Assembly (NCBI GenBank): GCA_051453625.1
Contig: JBOZIK010000001.1
Span: 170,100,910-170,139,555, forward strand
DNA length: 38,646 nucleotides
Source: Welwitschia mirabilis
Lineage: Eukaryota > Gnetophyta > Gnetopsida > Welwitschiales
Direction: 5' to 3'
Of the stretch, positions 21,911 to 32,700 are shown piece after piece. Made by a program: the position numbers and the translations under genes. Below the pieces are notes generated by a model that made no database searches, had not been told where the DNA came from, and worked only from the letters and a program-made list of their open reading frames with translations. Positions within the stretch are counted from its first letter, which is position 1. Each line of letters starts with the position of its first letter.

Positions 21911-24900
21911 TTAGAAATTTATATGCATTAATATCTAAGAAAATTGCTTAGCCATCGATGATATTCAAAACTATAGGTACCTTATTTAATATTCCTATCA
22001 AAATTTTATTAGAATCGAGGGTAAAAAGTTCTTTCATGTTACTTTTTATGTCTTAGAAGTTGTCTACAAAAGTAAATGCTTAAAATAAATTGGTTGTAAA
22101 ACTCCCAGATGGTAGTACAATTAGGACTCTTAGAAAAACCTCTATATGTAATGTTATTATTAGAGGTTATAGCTTTTAGTACCAATTTCTAATTTTGGTA
22201 TTAAGATATTTTGATGTTATCTTAGGCATGAATTAACTATAAAAAAATAGAGCTCAAATAGATTGCTTTCTTAAATGGATTACCATCTTGAGAGCAAGGG
22301 ATGAGAAGATTTGGTTACCTATCATCTATAGTCCTATTATAAAAATATTGATAAATAAGAAGAAGGTGATAAAGGAAGTAAAAAGAAAGAGAACTTTTGA
22401 AATAGACAAGTTTTTATTTTCCCTTTAATCCGAGTCAAAGCTTGTGAACATATCAATAGTAAAAGAATATACAGACTTATCTTCTAAAGAGTTATTAAGT
22501 TACCATTCAAGTAGAAATGAATATTTTAAGATATCTCTTAAGTTAGGAACTTAACCAATCTCAAGAGAATCCCACAAAATGTCTTTTATTAAACTAGGAG
22601 AATTAAAGACTTAAATAACTATACTATTGGATAAGGAAATAATTAGATCAGGTAGATTACCATGGGAAGCACTAGTCCTTTTTGTCAAAAAGGATGTTAA
22701 ATATAATCAATATAAGGAATAGTTATTCCTTGCCTAAGACAGAGGATTTATTTGATCAACTTAAGTATGTAAAAGTATTCTCTAAGATTGATCTTAGGTT
22801 TAGATACCATCAACTTATAATTAAATAATAAGATGTTTATAAAATAGTACTTAGAATGAGATATGAAAATTATGAATTTAGAGTAGTTCCATTTGGCCTT
22901 ACTAATGCACTGGTAGCATTCACAGTAGTGATGAATGATATCTTTAGAACTTACTTAGATGATTTCATTATGGTTTTTATTAATGATGTTTTAGAGTATT
23001 CTATAATTAAAGAGATATAGGATTAGCAGTTAAGAATAGTATTGAACACCTTACAAAAAAATCACTTTTATGCCAATCCTAATAAGTATGAGTTCTAGTT
23101 ATCTAAGATTAAATTCTTAGATCATGTGATTTTAGAAAAGGGTATTCATATGGATGAAGATAAGTTATGAGATATTGTGGACTGATCTAAATTTAAGTTA
23201 TTATCAAAAGTAAGAAGTCTTCTTGGACTTTTAGGATACTATAAAAGGTTTATTAAAAACTTTTCTAAAGTAGCTTATTTACTAAACTTTTTGTTAAAAA
23301 AGAATAAATAGTTTAAATGGATAAAATGATGAGATAAATCTCCCCAAGTGTTAAAATTATTTTTTATCTTAGCATCAATTTTGAGAATGTTAGAATTAGG
23401 AAAGAATTACATAGTTTACATATATGCCTTAGGTAAAGGCTTAGGAATGGTTTTAATGTAAGAAGATAAGATGATAGATTATGCATCTAAATAGTTAAAG
23501 AATCATGAGAAGAATTATTCTATTCATGACTTAGAGCTAGTAGCCATTATACATGCACTGAAAATTTAGAGACAGTATCTTTATGATTAATAGATATAAA
23601 TTTCAATAGATCATAAGAATCTAAAGTATAATCTTACATATCCTTATATGAATCCTAGGTAAAGAAGATGGATGAAATTTTTATAGGACTATGACTTAAT
23701 AGTGAACTATCACACAATAAAGGTAAATGTAGTCATGAATGCTTTGAGTAAAAGGAGACATACCCTTTATAAATTAAGAGAATATAGTAATCTACAAGAA
23801 ATAATTCATGAGGAATAACAAAATTGTCCTCCATACAACAGAGTTAGAGAAATTAAAATAAAAGGAGTTATCATCTTAAAAGATGAGTTATTGTGCTATT
23901 TAAAGAAGATTATAATATTATTTACATAAGAGTTAATAAGATGTACAAGAATATTAAGCAATATTATTAATGGTCAGGGATGAAGTTAGAAATAGCTAAC
24001 TATATAGCTAAGTGTATGACTTACCAATTAGTGAAGGCAGAGCATAAACACCTGACAAGACTTCTATATTCCATAATGTTATAAAGTCGAAATAGAAAAT
24101 GATAGGCATGGATTTTATCATAAGTTTACTTAGGACCAAATAAGGATATTATTCTATTGTGATAATAGTAGATCTTTTAACTAAGAGTACATATTTTTGT
24201 CTAATGAAAATAATTGACATAACTAAATGAATTACAATAGAGTATATCAAAAATCTTGTTAAGCTCCATGGATTTCCTAAGGTAATAATTTTAGACTAAG
24301 ATAGTAAATTTACATCTAGATGTTAAACATATCTTAATAAGAAATTAGGCACAAAACTAAACTTGAGTAGAACTTTTCATCCTTAGACTGATGAATAGAT
24401 TAAAAGAATAAATTGGATATTAGAAGATTTATTAAGATTGGTTATATTGGATTTTGTAGAATCTTAGGTAAATCATTTACTATTGGTATAACTTAATTAT
24501 AATAATAGTTATCAAGAGTAAATTATATATTTATTGTCTAAAGCCTTATATGAAAGAATGTATAGAAATCCAGTATCTTGGTTTGATGTAGCAAATAAGA
24601 GAATATTACAAGCTTCATTCACTAAACACTTAGAAGAAACAATTAAGTAAATCAGAAAGCAACTTTAAGTAGTTAAATATGAAAAGAGAAAGTATGCAAA
24701 TCAACACAAATACATGTAGAATTCAAAAAAGAAGATCATGTATTTTTGAAGTGTTCTCATTTAAAGGAGTTTTTAAATTTGGTAAGAAAGGTAAACTAGC
24801 CTTGAGATTTATAGGACTATATTAGATCACTAGAAGAATTAGACCTATGACTAATGAATTAGCTCTACCACCATAATTGTCTATCTTACATAATGTATTC

Positions 24901-25110
24901 GAGGTATGATTATTAAGGAAATTTATTTTTGATGGAACCAAGATTACTGAAGATTAAGATATAACTATTTTTTTATTATACTTAGAAGCTCAACCAATAA
25001 AACTATTAGATTAAAAATAAATGTACTTTAATAAAAAATAATTAAGTTATATAAGGTTAAAGGATCGAGACAAATGAAAGATGAGGGAACATGAAAATAA
25101 GAGAATAATA
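21911..25110 (+). pseudogene. degenerate chromovirus pol, copy 2: protease, RT, RNase H, integrase, chromodomain
   Basis: [16 protein letters not shown] (22650-22695), [15 protein letters not shown] (about 22768-22815), YENYEFRVVPFGLTNAL (22863-22912), YLDDFIMVFIND (22952-22987). RT then continues with LLGYYKRFIKNFSKVAY. RNase H: a weak first Asp segment, HDLELVAIIHALKI (23527-23568), IDHKNLKY, YDLIVNYH, NVVMNALSKRR. Integrase: YYxWSGMKLEIANYIAKCMTYQLVKAEHK (in two adjacent runs, 23962-24048), MDFI at 24107-24118, ILDxDSKFTS near 24290-24320, FHPxTDE near 24378-24400 where the catalytic Glu reads Lys, and LPPxLSILHNVFEV near 24865-24905. RT FIDD is FIND and a zinc-finger Cys is Tyr. This is the most complete chromovirus pol in the window, yet dead at several active sites. 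Confidence 0.85.
24975..25105 (+). other. degenerate chromodomain at C-terminus of chromovirus pol, copy 2
   Basis: The frame from 24981 reads LEAQPIKLLD, stop, then an RLKDRDK and REHENK segment. Spacing fits the chromovirus tail (xEEQPVxILD ... VxVxWxxR ... EATWExE), which in this lineage guides integration toward particular chromatin. Aromatic cage residues are mostly lost. The call is from pattern spacing and position after the LPPxL/HNVF block. Confidence 0.55.
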
Positions 25111-26139
25111 TCTTATAATGAAAACCTTAAACACTAGTGAGTTTCTAGGAGAAAACCTCTGAAGGGGAAGAGTACCATCACGTCTAGTTCTTCCTAAGGT
25201 TAGAAAACCTTTCTAGTGATTTAGATAAAGAATGAAATATTGGAAATCGAATAATAATTTAGTGTAGTTACAAATTGTTTACAAATAATAATAAAAGAAA
25301 TAGTAAAATTAAGTATTTGAATGTTATCTATTTTAAAATTTATTAAGAGATTAATTTATAGTTATCACTTTTTGTTAATAAATCAAAAGATTTAGTTAAA
25401 GGTGGAATTTACTATTACTTATGCATGTTTTTCTATTATTATTATTTACATTTGGATCACTTAACTTACTTCTGGAAATTAACTGTAGCTTTGATAGAGA
25501 TATCTTTTGATTACATCTTAATCATGAAATAGTGAATATATGTGATCTAAAGCATTAATTTATGTTATTTGTTTTATGTAGTTAAATATATTTAGTACTA
25601 TTATATTATATTATTATTTACACCTATGGCTAGGCTTGGAAAATATGGGTTATGGGAATCTAAACTACTTATAAGAAACTTGCATCTTACTATTAGTCTT
25701 TTATTATAAATACCTAAGTTTCCTAGCCCTTAGAATCATAGATTCATACCTTGAAATTGTGAATGTAGGAAAGCTTGGATACAAATAGCAATACTTAAAG
25801 TCTTAGCTTAGAAATGTATATTTCAAAACCTCCTCTTATATTTTTATATGATTTTTACCTAGGCTTATAAATCTTGCATTACTCTAGTATTTCTTATATA
25901 ATCTTGCATGTGCAGTTGCTTATTAAAACAATGCTCATAAAATGTTTAAGCTCTTACTAATATTATATTAAAGTCTTCTAGGAGTTTATATAATTTATGC
26001 TTTATGTGAATCAATTATAAAAACCTTATATAATTGTGAATCCTTATTTATCTTGTTGTTAACTTTTTTTGACTAACTGTTGTAGTCAGCCCCTTTGTAA
26101 GCAATCTTGAGATTATCTTGTAAATGAACATTTATCTAT

Positions 26140-26239
26140 NNNNNNNNNNNNNNNNNNNNNNNNNNNNNNNNNNNNNNNNNNNNNNNNNNNNNNNNNNNNN
26201 NNNNNNNNNNNNNNNNNNNNNNNNNNNNNNNNNNNNNNN
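26140..26239. other. assembly gap (100 N) with 68-bp duplicated flanks
   Basis: Exactly 100 N. Bases 26072-26139 recur at 26240-26307 with one difference (cttgag versus cttaag). Likely an unmerged contig overlap. Confidence 0.9.
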
Positions 26240-27536
26240 ACTAACTGTTGTAGTCAGCCCCTTTGTAAGCAATCTTAAGATTATCTTGTAAATGAACATT
26301 TATCTATATCATAATATGTTAAGTTATAGAATTAAAATTAATTAAGGTAACTAATTACTCAAACCTTATAAAGTGATACTCTCTATTGTAAGTCCCATAG
26401 TCATCGGACTAAACCTCTAGAGAGAAAAAAATTATGCACAAATATTATTAATTTGATATCTTTTGATTATGTGCACCTAGATTACTGAGAATTATTATTG
26501 AATAATAGTCAATAAGATCATATTAAATTAATGAAAGGTCTTGGTCATGTTGTTCAGGGTGTAGTCCTTTACCTTTGGAATTCCTATACCTAACTATTTC
26601 TTGTCATGAGCCATACTAGAAACTTTGATGGATGTGGTTCTCACATCATACATTTATGTATATGACCTAATGCAAAAACGAAAACTTAAAAGCACTAAAG
26701 GTCACTCAAAAACTAGGTATCAACTTCTTGTTTACTTCAGTTGTTTGCATTATCATGTTATAGTAGTTTTTTTAAAAAGAGAACCCTATGTGGGGAATAT
26801 GTATTATCAAATAACTTGATATGATATAGACATTTTTTCATACTTTACTCTTGTTCATATTTAGAAATAAGTAAACATTTTTTTATTTGGGAATTTTCAA
26901 AATGTATATGATTATATTATGTCATCTTCTCCCTCTTTGCAAGAGCTACTTTTAAGAATTACATATGTATGTATATGCTCTTGAGGTTATCATGTGGTTA
27001 CATTAAGGTCTAACTAGTTTATTCTTAATAGCTAGAAATTATAATTTAGTCTATCTATTATAATTTATAAATTATTCTCAAGTGGAATTATAGTACAATT
27101 AGCTAAGTTAAGATGGTATCTAATACAAGGTCTAGAGTTCCAGCTTCATTAAGTGTAAATTTTGTCATTTGGTTTATGTATCACTTAAGCACAGGAAACT
27201 AGAAGAACTAAAATATAAATATAAATCTAAAAAGATTTGTAGATTGAAATTATTATTAGATGCTCAAATTTTTCTAGACTGGATACTTTTTGCATAAGCT
27301 ATAAAATTTTATTTACATCATTAGTTCTTATAATATGTATCCCATTATTTTCTTGAAAAGTTTTGAAAAATCTCAATCTATATAGCCTCCAAGCTCAATG
27401 TTTTTTAATGAAAAGGCAAAAAATACATTACTATAACCCACCTCTAGAATGCATTTAAAATTTTCAATCTTTTCCTTCCACATTAGCATTCTAATGAGAG
27501 GCCCATAATACTTACCATATGCTACCATATCATACC

Positions 27537-27606
27537 ATTAAAATATTAAACTCTATCATCTAAATTTATTTATTAAAATATTAAAATCTAGCATCCAAAT
27601 TTATTT
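27537..27606. repeat. 35-bp tandem duplication in LTR c
   Basis: 27537-27571 and 27572-27606 are near-identical ('attaaaatattaaa...aaatttattt'), with about four differences. LTR b has a single copy near 19261-19300. Confidence 0.8.
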
Positions 27607-27660
27607 AAGTTTTGTCTATCTTACATGCTTCTTCCTCCTCTGCTCTCATCTCCCATTAAT

Positions 27661-27665
27661 CTATC
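27661..27665. repeat. left target-site duplication of element I (ctatc)
   Basis: ctatc before the LTR; ctgtc after the 3' LTR; ctatc at the empty site in LTR b (19360-19364). Four of five bases agree. Confidence 0.6.
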
Positions 27666-28918
27666 TATTATGATGCCAAAATGTATGTTTTTGATGGGAT
27701 ATTTTAAGTACTTTTGTAGGACATTTAGACAAGTTTAAGTGGATTTAAATATTATTAAGAGTCACGGATAAAATCATAGAAGTACGCAATCACTAGTACA
27801 TTTGAAGGCAATTTAAATGATTTTTGATACTTTACATTTTGAGGAGGATTTTATGATCTATGAAGTCAATTTAACTTAATTAAAGGGCTTCATAAGAATA
27901 TCATCTCCTTAATCATCTAGATAATAGTATAGACAACACCATGTGTACAATGATAAGGATGATGATTAGACCAAAGATGAAAGCTAATATGGGATCTCTC
28001 TTGATATGTCATCGTCCTTACCATCATCTAGATGATAGTTAAAATAACAACTCTTTTAGTTAATGCATCAAACTTCATTTAACTTTTTTAATCTATCATG
28101 CACTTCATTTATGCTATTAGGGTTTTTATTGCATCTGTTAGATTGTATATTTTAGAGTTTTTCATTGTAATAAATACCTCCTTATCCTTAACTCTAATTT
28201 TTATTTTCTTTGACACCTAAAAATATTATGATAAGAGATTAAACAATAGGAAGTCTATACATTATTACAAAGAGGGATCTTCATTGGTATTAAGCTATGT
28301 ATCCTCCATTGAGATATTACTACTTTGTAACATAGATGTTGATTCAAAATTAATGAAAAGTTTCTTTTAGTTTTATTCATGTGCATCTCCCTTATAGTTT
28401 ATGTTGATTATGATTAAGTAACAACTTCATAGTTGATATAGATCATGAAGGGCAACCTTTGTTAAGGTTTAAATTATTAGCTTAGATTTTTTATTGCATT
28501 TTATTTTTCATTTCATAGTATAATACTTGTGTGTTTTCTATATTCTATTTGATGTGCTGGATAGCTTAGGTTAATTAGGATTAGTGATCATTTTCTTGAT
28601 TGATCTAGGTTATACAAAGTTAATCTTTCTAATAGGAAGATTTGGTAATCAGATAGATATTTCATTTAGAGTAGTTTTTATTTGCATTATTTTATTGTAT
28701 TTACTTTACATTGTTTTCATATTTCCTTTCTTTTCATTTAAACTTAAATGCAAAATAAATTACTAAAATTACTTTTCTAAATTTAATCCTAGTACCTTTG
28801 ATGGATTACAACATTCAGATTTAATCCTATTTATACTAGTGTATCTATTTATTCAAATATTTGTAATTGATAGGATTTGATTAAGGATGTAATAATTGCA
28901 TAAATACATACCACAACA
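27666..28918 (+). repeat. 5' LTR of element I
   Basis: 1253 bp, starting tattatgatg (TG start mutated) and ending ...cacaaca. Collinear with 35072-36333: 'gcaatcactagtacatttgaaggca', 'gaccaaagatgaaagctaatatggga', 'tttcttttagttttatt' and 'gtgcatctccctta' are shared. It contains the palindromic 'atcatctagatgat' at 28023-28036 and a related site at 27912. An open frame at 28584-28766 has a counterpart in the other LTR and is probably a by-product of low stop density. Confidence 0.85.
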
Positions 28919-28921
28919 TTT

Positions 28922-28939
28922 TGGCACCATTACTAGGAA
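28922..28939 (+). promoter_or_regulatory. primer binding site, tRNA-Asp type, element I
   Basis: 'tggcaccattactaggaa' stands where Athila/Tat elements carry the Asp-tRNA-complementary TGGCGCCGTTGCCGGGGA. Twelve of 18 bases agree. All six differences are transitions, five G to A and one C to T. Confidence 0.75.
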
Positions 28940-29590
28940 GGCTGCAAGAAGTTCAAGGATTATCATTACTAAAATAAGTGCCTTGGATTTTAGTTTAGGT
29001 TATTTACTAATGGTAGTATTGTATTTTTATTGTATATACCATAGTTTTTATTTCTATATTTTTTGGTTTTCATTTCATAATAAAGTCCCTATCATCCTCT
29101 TTATCATCTAAATAATAATGTAGATGATGGCCTAGGTTAGGGTTTTTCTATTATTTTTTCATAGTTTTATTTCCATTTTTTTAGTACTTAAGAAGTTGAT
29201 ATAGTCACATTTGTCATCTAGAGAACTTACAAGGATGAGTAATAGTGTGTTCTTATTCTTCTTTTTTAGTGAATCTGTTTTTCTATTTTCTGGTTTTTGT
29301 ATAGTGGTCATCTAGGATATTATTTAGATGATGATTTATAACAGTTGTACAAGAATTTTTTGGAGCATTCAAAACACTGTAAAATCTAGTAAAAAGCCAA
29401 AATATCTGAAGAAATGAAGCTAGATCAAGAAAAATAGTAGAGAAGGCTTATTTCACTATAAACAACTTCAAGTACACACACCAGAAGTATGTAAAATTCA
29501 AGAATTAAAGAATTCTTTTTGCTTTTGATTTCAAGAACCAAATTTCTCAAAATTTATAAAAATAATAGAAGAGAAGTAAAATCATTTTAT
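28940..29590 (+). other. 5' leader of element I
   Basis: Non-coding between primer site and gag. Carries repeated TCATCTA/TAGATGA half-sites at 29103-29127, 29213-29222 and 29307-29333. The minus-strand leader of element D (1650-2200) has similar motifs, for example 1794-1826 and 1900-1912. Confidence 0.55.
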
Positions 29591-30700
29591 CCCTTATTCA
29601 TCAATGTCAAATTTAATAAGTATCATTGCCTAGTACATCAAATATGATAGGAATCTCTAATTCAAATGTGAATGTTATAGTTGGAGAGTTAATTACTAGA
29701 AGAAAACATGTAATCCAAAAATATTTTAACTTACTTCTAATGATGATGAAAAACTTGGAACTAAGAATTCTTTTTATTCATCCTTCTCATCTACCTCTAC
29801 AAATGATAATAGACTATTGGAGAACTATAAGCTAAAAGGATGGCTAAAAGGAGGAGAAATAATAGAATTTTTGAGGATAATGATAAGAGACCAATTTGAT
29901 AAATATTAGTAGAAATGAGAAATATAAGGATTTTAAAGGATAATGGAAATAGAACACTTGGGCCAATTCCTCTTTTCAACCACATCACTTTTCCCCAACT
30001 TCTTTTCAAGCATCATATAAAAATAACAATGAAAATTTTCAACATTTTAGGGATTTTACCTCATCTAGTAAAACATCCTATAATCATTTTAGTGAATCTC
30101 CTCCATCTTTCATGAATTACCATGAATAAGAAGATCCATCTCTTATAAATTACTATGAAGAAAAAAATTACTATGCTAAAGAGATAATTAATGAAATGAT
30201 AAAAACACAAGAAAATACCTATAAAAACTTAAATGATACTTACAAAACTTTAGAAAATTAAAATAAGAACATAAAAAAAATGATCAAGATGCTTGGAAAA
30301 ATTTATTACGAAATCAACCATCTCAAGGTTCTTTTACAACTTAGAGTTATTCTTCTACATCCCACCTTGAGAAACATGAGGATTACTTAGAGACAAATAG
30401 TAAAAATTCTTATTTTAATATAGAAATTGAAATTATGAATCAACCTACAACATCCCAGTTATTAGAAGATGGATAAAATAAGAACAATCAATATTCAACT
30501 CAATTATTTAAGGATTAAGATGACTATTTATTTAATGATGATATTCTATATTATAACCTGATTCGTTTTCTATTAGAAAATAAACATCAAATAAAAGAAC
30601 TAATTCATGAAAATTCTAAAAATTCTTTAATTCATAAAGAAGATAATGATTACATGTTTTCTTTTGATCTTTTTAATGAATCTAGATATACAGAATAATG
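29590..30700 (+). pseudogene. degenerate Athila-like gag C-terminal part, element I
   Basis: The frame around 29995-30300 reads FQASYKNNNENFQHF, then MIKTQENTYKNLNDTYKTLEN, then NKNIKKMIKMLGK. The order (Asn/Gln/Ser-rich region, then a coiled-coil-like stretch) is that of the Athila gag tail. NQPSQGSFTT near 30310-30340 stands where RPQG.LPSN is expected. No zinc knuckle was seen. Frame is open for longer than in most of the window but still has stops. The upstream capsid part is not clearly recognised. Confidence 0.5.
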
Positions 30701-31929
30701 ACATAGAACAAAATGATGAAGAAAAAGAGGATAGATAAGAAGATGATGATAATGATATTAAGATACTTGATCATATCCCTATTTTTTACTTACTTTCTGA
30801 TGAGGATGAAGGAGTCAAACCTTTAAAAGAAGTCTAATATATGAAATTAAGGAAGAATTTATGTAATGAAGTAAAATCAATGGAGAATTTACATAATGAA
30901 GGGAGTTATCTATCTCTGTCATCTAGATGATAGTCCTAGATAATAGTCAATGATAGTATTTTAGCGATCGATAATAAAGATTATAGTTTAGAACTAACTA
31001 AATTACCCAATAGAGAGAAAGAATAATAAACTTAAGAAATGTTAGAAAATATTCCAACACATAACAAGTAAATTTCTTTTTATAATCTTTTTAATGATAT
31101 TTTCGATGAATCAAATAACTTAGAAAATGATAGTAATCCCTAAAAAAAAATATAATAAAGAAGAGGAAGATATAGTTAATGATAATGATAGACACAATAA
31201 AGAAGAGAAAGGTATTATTAAAGATAATAATGAAGAAAGTAAAGAAGAATTTAATGAAGTAATAATGAAATCAACAATGAGAAAGAGAGGAATAAAGAAT
31301 AATTTATAGGAAATTAGTCAAACTTAAAGGAGAATAGACTTATACCTTCCAATGCAAAAATCCAACATAAAGAGTCTACACATGTTTCTCCATCCCTTTT
31401 ACATGTGCTTTTATATAGAACTCCAAATAAAGTTCATCTTTCTACTTTCACATTATCTTGTGATCTTGATAATGCTAATATCTCTTCATGTCTTCCATTG
31501 AAACATCCATGTCATTCTTAAAATCACATTTCTCTTCTTTATTCTAATTAAACACATGACCTTAAGGAGTCTATTTCTAAAATATCCCCATATTTTCCTT
31601 TTAAAACTTCATGTGATACTTAAAATAATATCTTTCCATCTTTTAACAAGTTCACTTTACCTTCTACATTTAATATTTATTCTTTTCAAAAGTATGGCTG
31701 GAAATATATTAGAATTATAAATTGGGGTAAACCTTATCTTCTTAATCCTAATCCATGTCGAGAATTAAAAATTAATGAGATTCTTAAGTATGTTAACCTA
31801 TGTTAATTAGTCATCCTAAGAATTTTCTTCAAAAGCCTTGGATCCCTAATAGTACTATTGATGATTTCCATTTTTAATATTAATCTTTCAATAAAATATA
31901 TGTTCCAGATTTTTTATATCATGAGTTTG

Positions 31930-31976
31930 ATAAGAGATTATTCTTCCATGAATTATATAAATTTCTTATCTCTTAT
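31930..31976. repeat. hairpin-forming repeat unit 1
   Basis: Arms ataagagat (31930-31938) and atctcttat (31968-31976) are perfect reverse complements around a 29-base loop. The whole unit resembles 32194-32239. Confidence 0.6.
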
Positions 31977-32193
31977 ATTATTAATAAATCTTGTAAAGTT
32001 AAAATGCCATTTAGTCATGACAATTGAAAAAATTCTTACCTCCTTAATAAAAATCCATATCTTGAGTTGAATGATGAAAAGATTCTTAATCTCATTAGAC
32101 AATCTAAAAAGCCTTCAAAAAATCCTTAAATATTTTCTTTGAGTATTTCCTTACATGTATTATAAAATGATAATCATGATTTTCATTGTTTCA

Positions 32194-32239
32194 ATAAGAG
32201 ATTATTTTCAATGAAATTTATAACTTCTTCATCTCTTAT
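32194..32239. repeat. hairpin-forming repeat unit 2
   Basis: The same 9-base arms at 32194-32202 and 32231-32239 and a similar loop ('tattttcaatgaaatttataacttcttc'-like). About 264 bp downstream of unit 1. Confidence 0.6.
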
Positions 32240-32535
32240 TTGGATTTTGATATTTGTGCCATTAAAGCTTTATCTTTTAATTATTTTTACCTAGCTTTTA
32301 TGTTTTATTAGTTGGTTTCTATTCATTTTGGTCTTTATTTTTCCTAGAAAGTACAATACACTAAGACCATAGCCTTAGAAAAATAGACATTTCTTTTTCT
32401 TTCAAATAAAGTTTTTAATAGAATTTAGGATCTGCATAAAACTTGTTTTCCTAATACTTTTAGTTTTCTTTGGTATTAAATTTTTATTTTATCTTGTTAT
32501 ATTTTTGTCCTTAATTTTTATTTTTATTTTACATA

Positions 32536-32700
32536 ACAAGTTAACCTCTAAATGATTACGTCCTTATCTTTTAGAGAGAGTACATTCTAATGGATTAGTA
32601 GAGATTCTTGATTTGAACTCTAGGGAAATTCAAAAACTAAACAAAGGTAAAAATTCATGAGTCATTAAAACCTTGAACATAATGGAAGCACTTGTTTTGG
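32536..32700 (+). pseudogene. integrase C-terminal remnant in element I
   Basis: The frame reads RPYLLERVHSNGLVEILDLNSREIQKLNKG, matching element H GPYLIEKVHSNIFIKIFDLETKEI and VNRQRLK (split for length). DNA also aligns: 'aagttaacctctaaatgatta.gtccttatctt' with 12945, and 'accttgaacataatggaagcacttgt' with 13097. The frame breaks right after. This is the only pol sequence left, showing descent from an autonomous Athila-like element. Confidence 0.8.

Larger units (their letters stand above)
25111..27665 (+). repeat. 3' UTR and first part of LTR c of chromovirus array
   Basis: After the chromodomain a non-coding stretch leads into LTR c. 'gttaaaggtggaattt' near 25395-25410 is a candidate polypurine tract, putting the LTR start at about 25410, but this is a guess. 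From 26440 it aligns with LTR b from 18169. It contains a gap at 26140 and a 35-bp tandem duplication. It is interrupted at 27665 by element I and resumes at 36339. Confidence 0.65.
30700..32535 (+). other. unassigned relic-coding-like stretch in element I, replacing pol
   Basis: Begins with an acidic run (DEEKEDR, EDDDNDI near 30715-30760) and a Lys/Glu/Asp-rich part (31127-31309). It continues with segments such as STHVSPSLLHVLLYRTPNK (31376-31432) and YGWKYIRIINWGKPYLLNPN (31693-31752). I recognise no RT, RNase H or integrase core here. A 'catctagatgatag' palindrome lies at 30919-30933. Two related hairpin-forming segments lie at 31930-31976 and 32194-32239. It could be a protease/linker relic, captured DNA, or sequence peculiar to a non-autonomous family. 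Confidence 0.4.
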
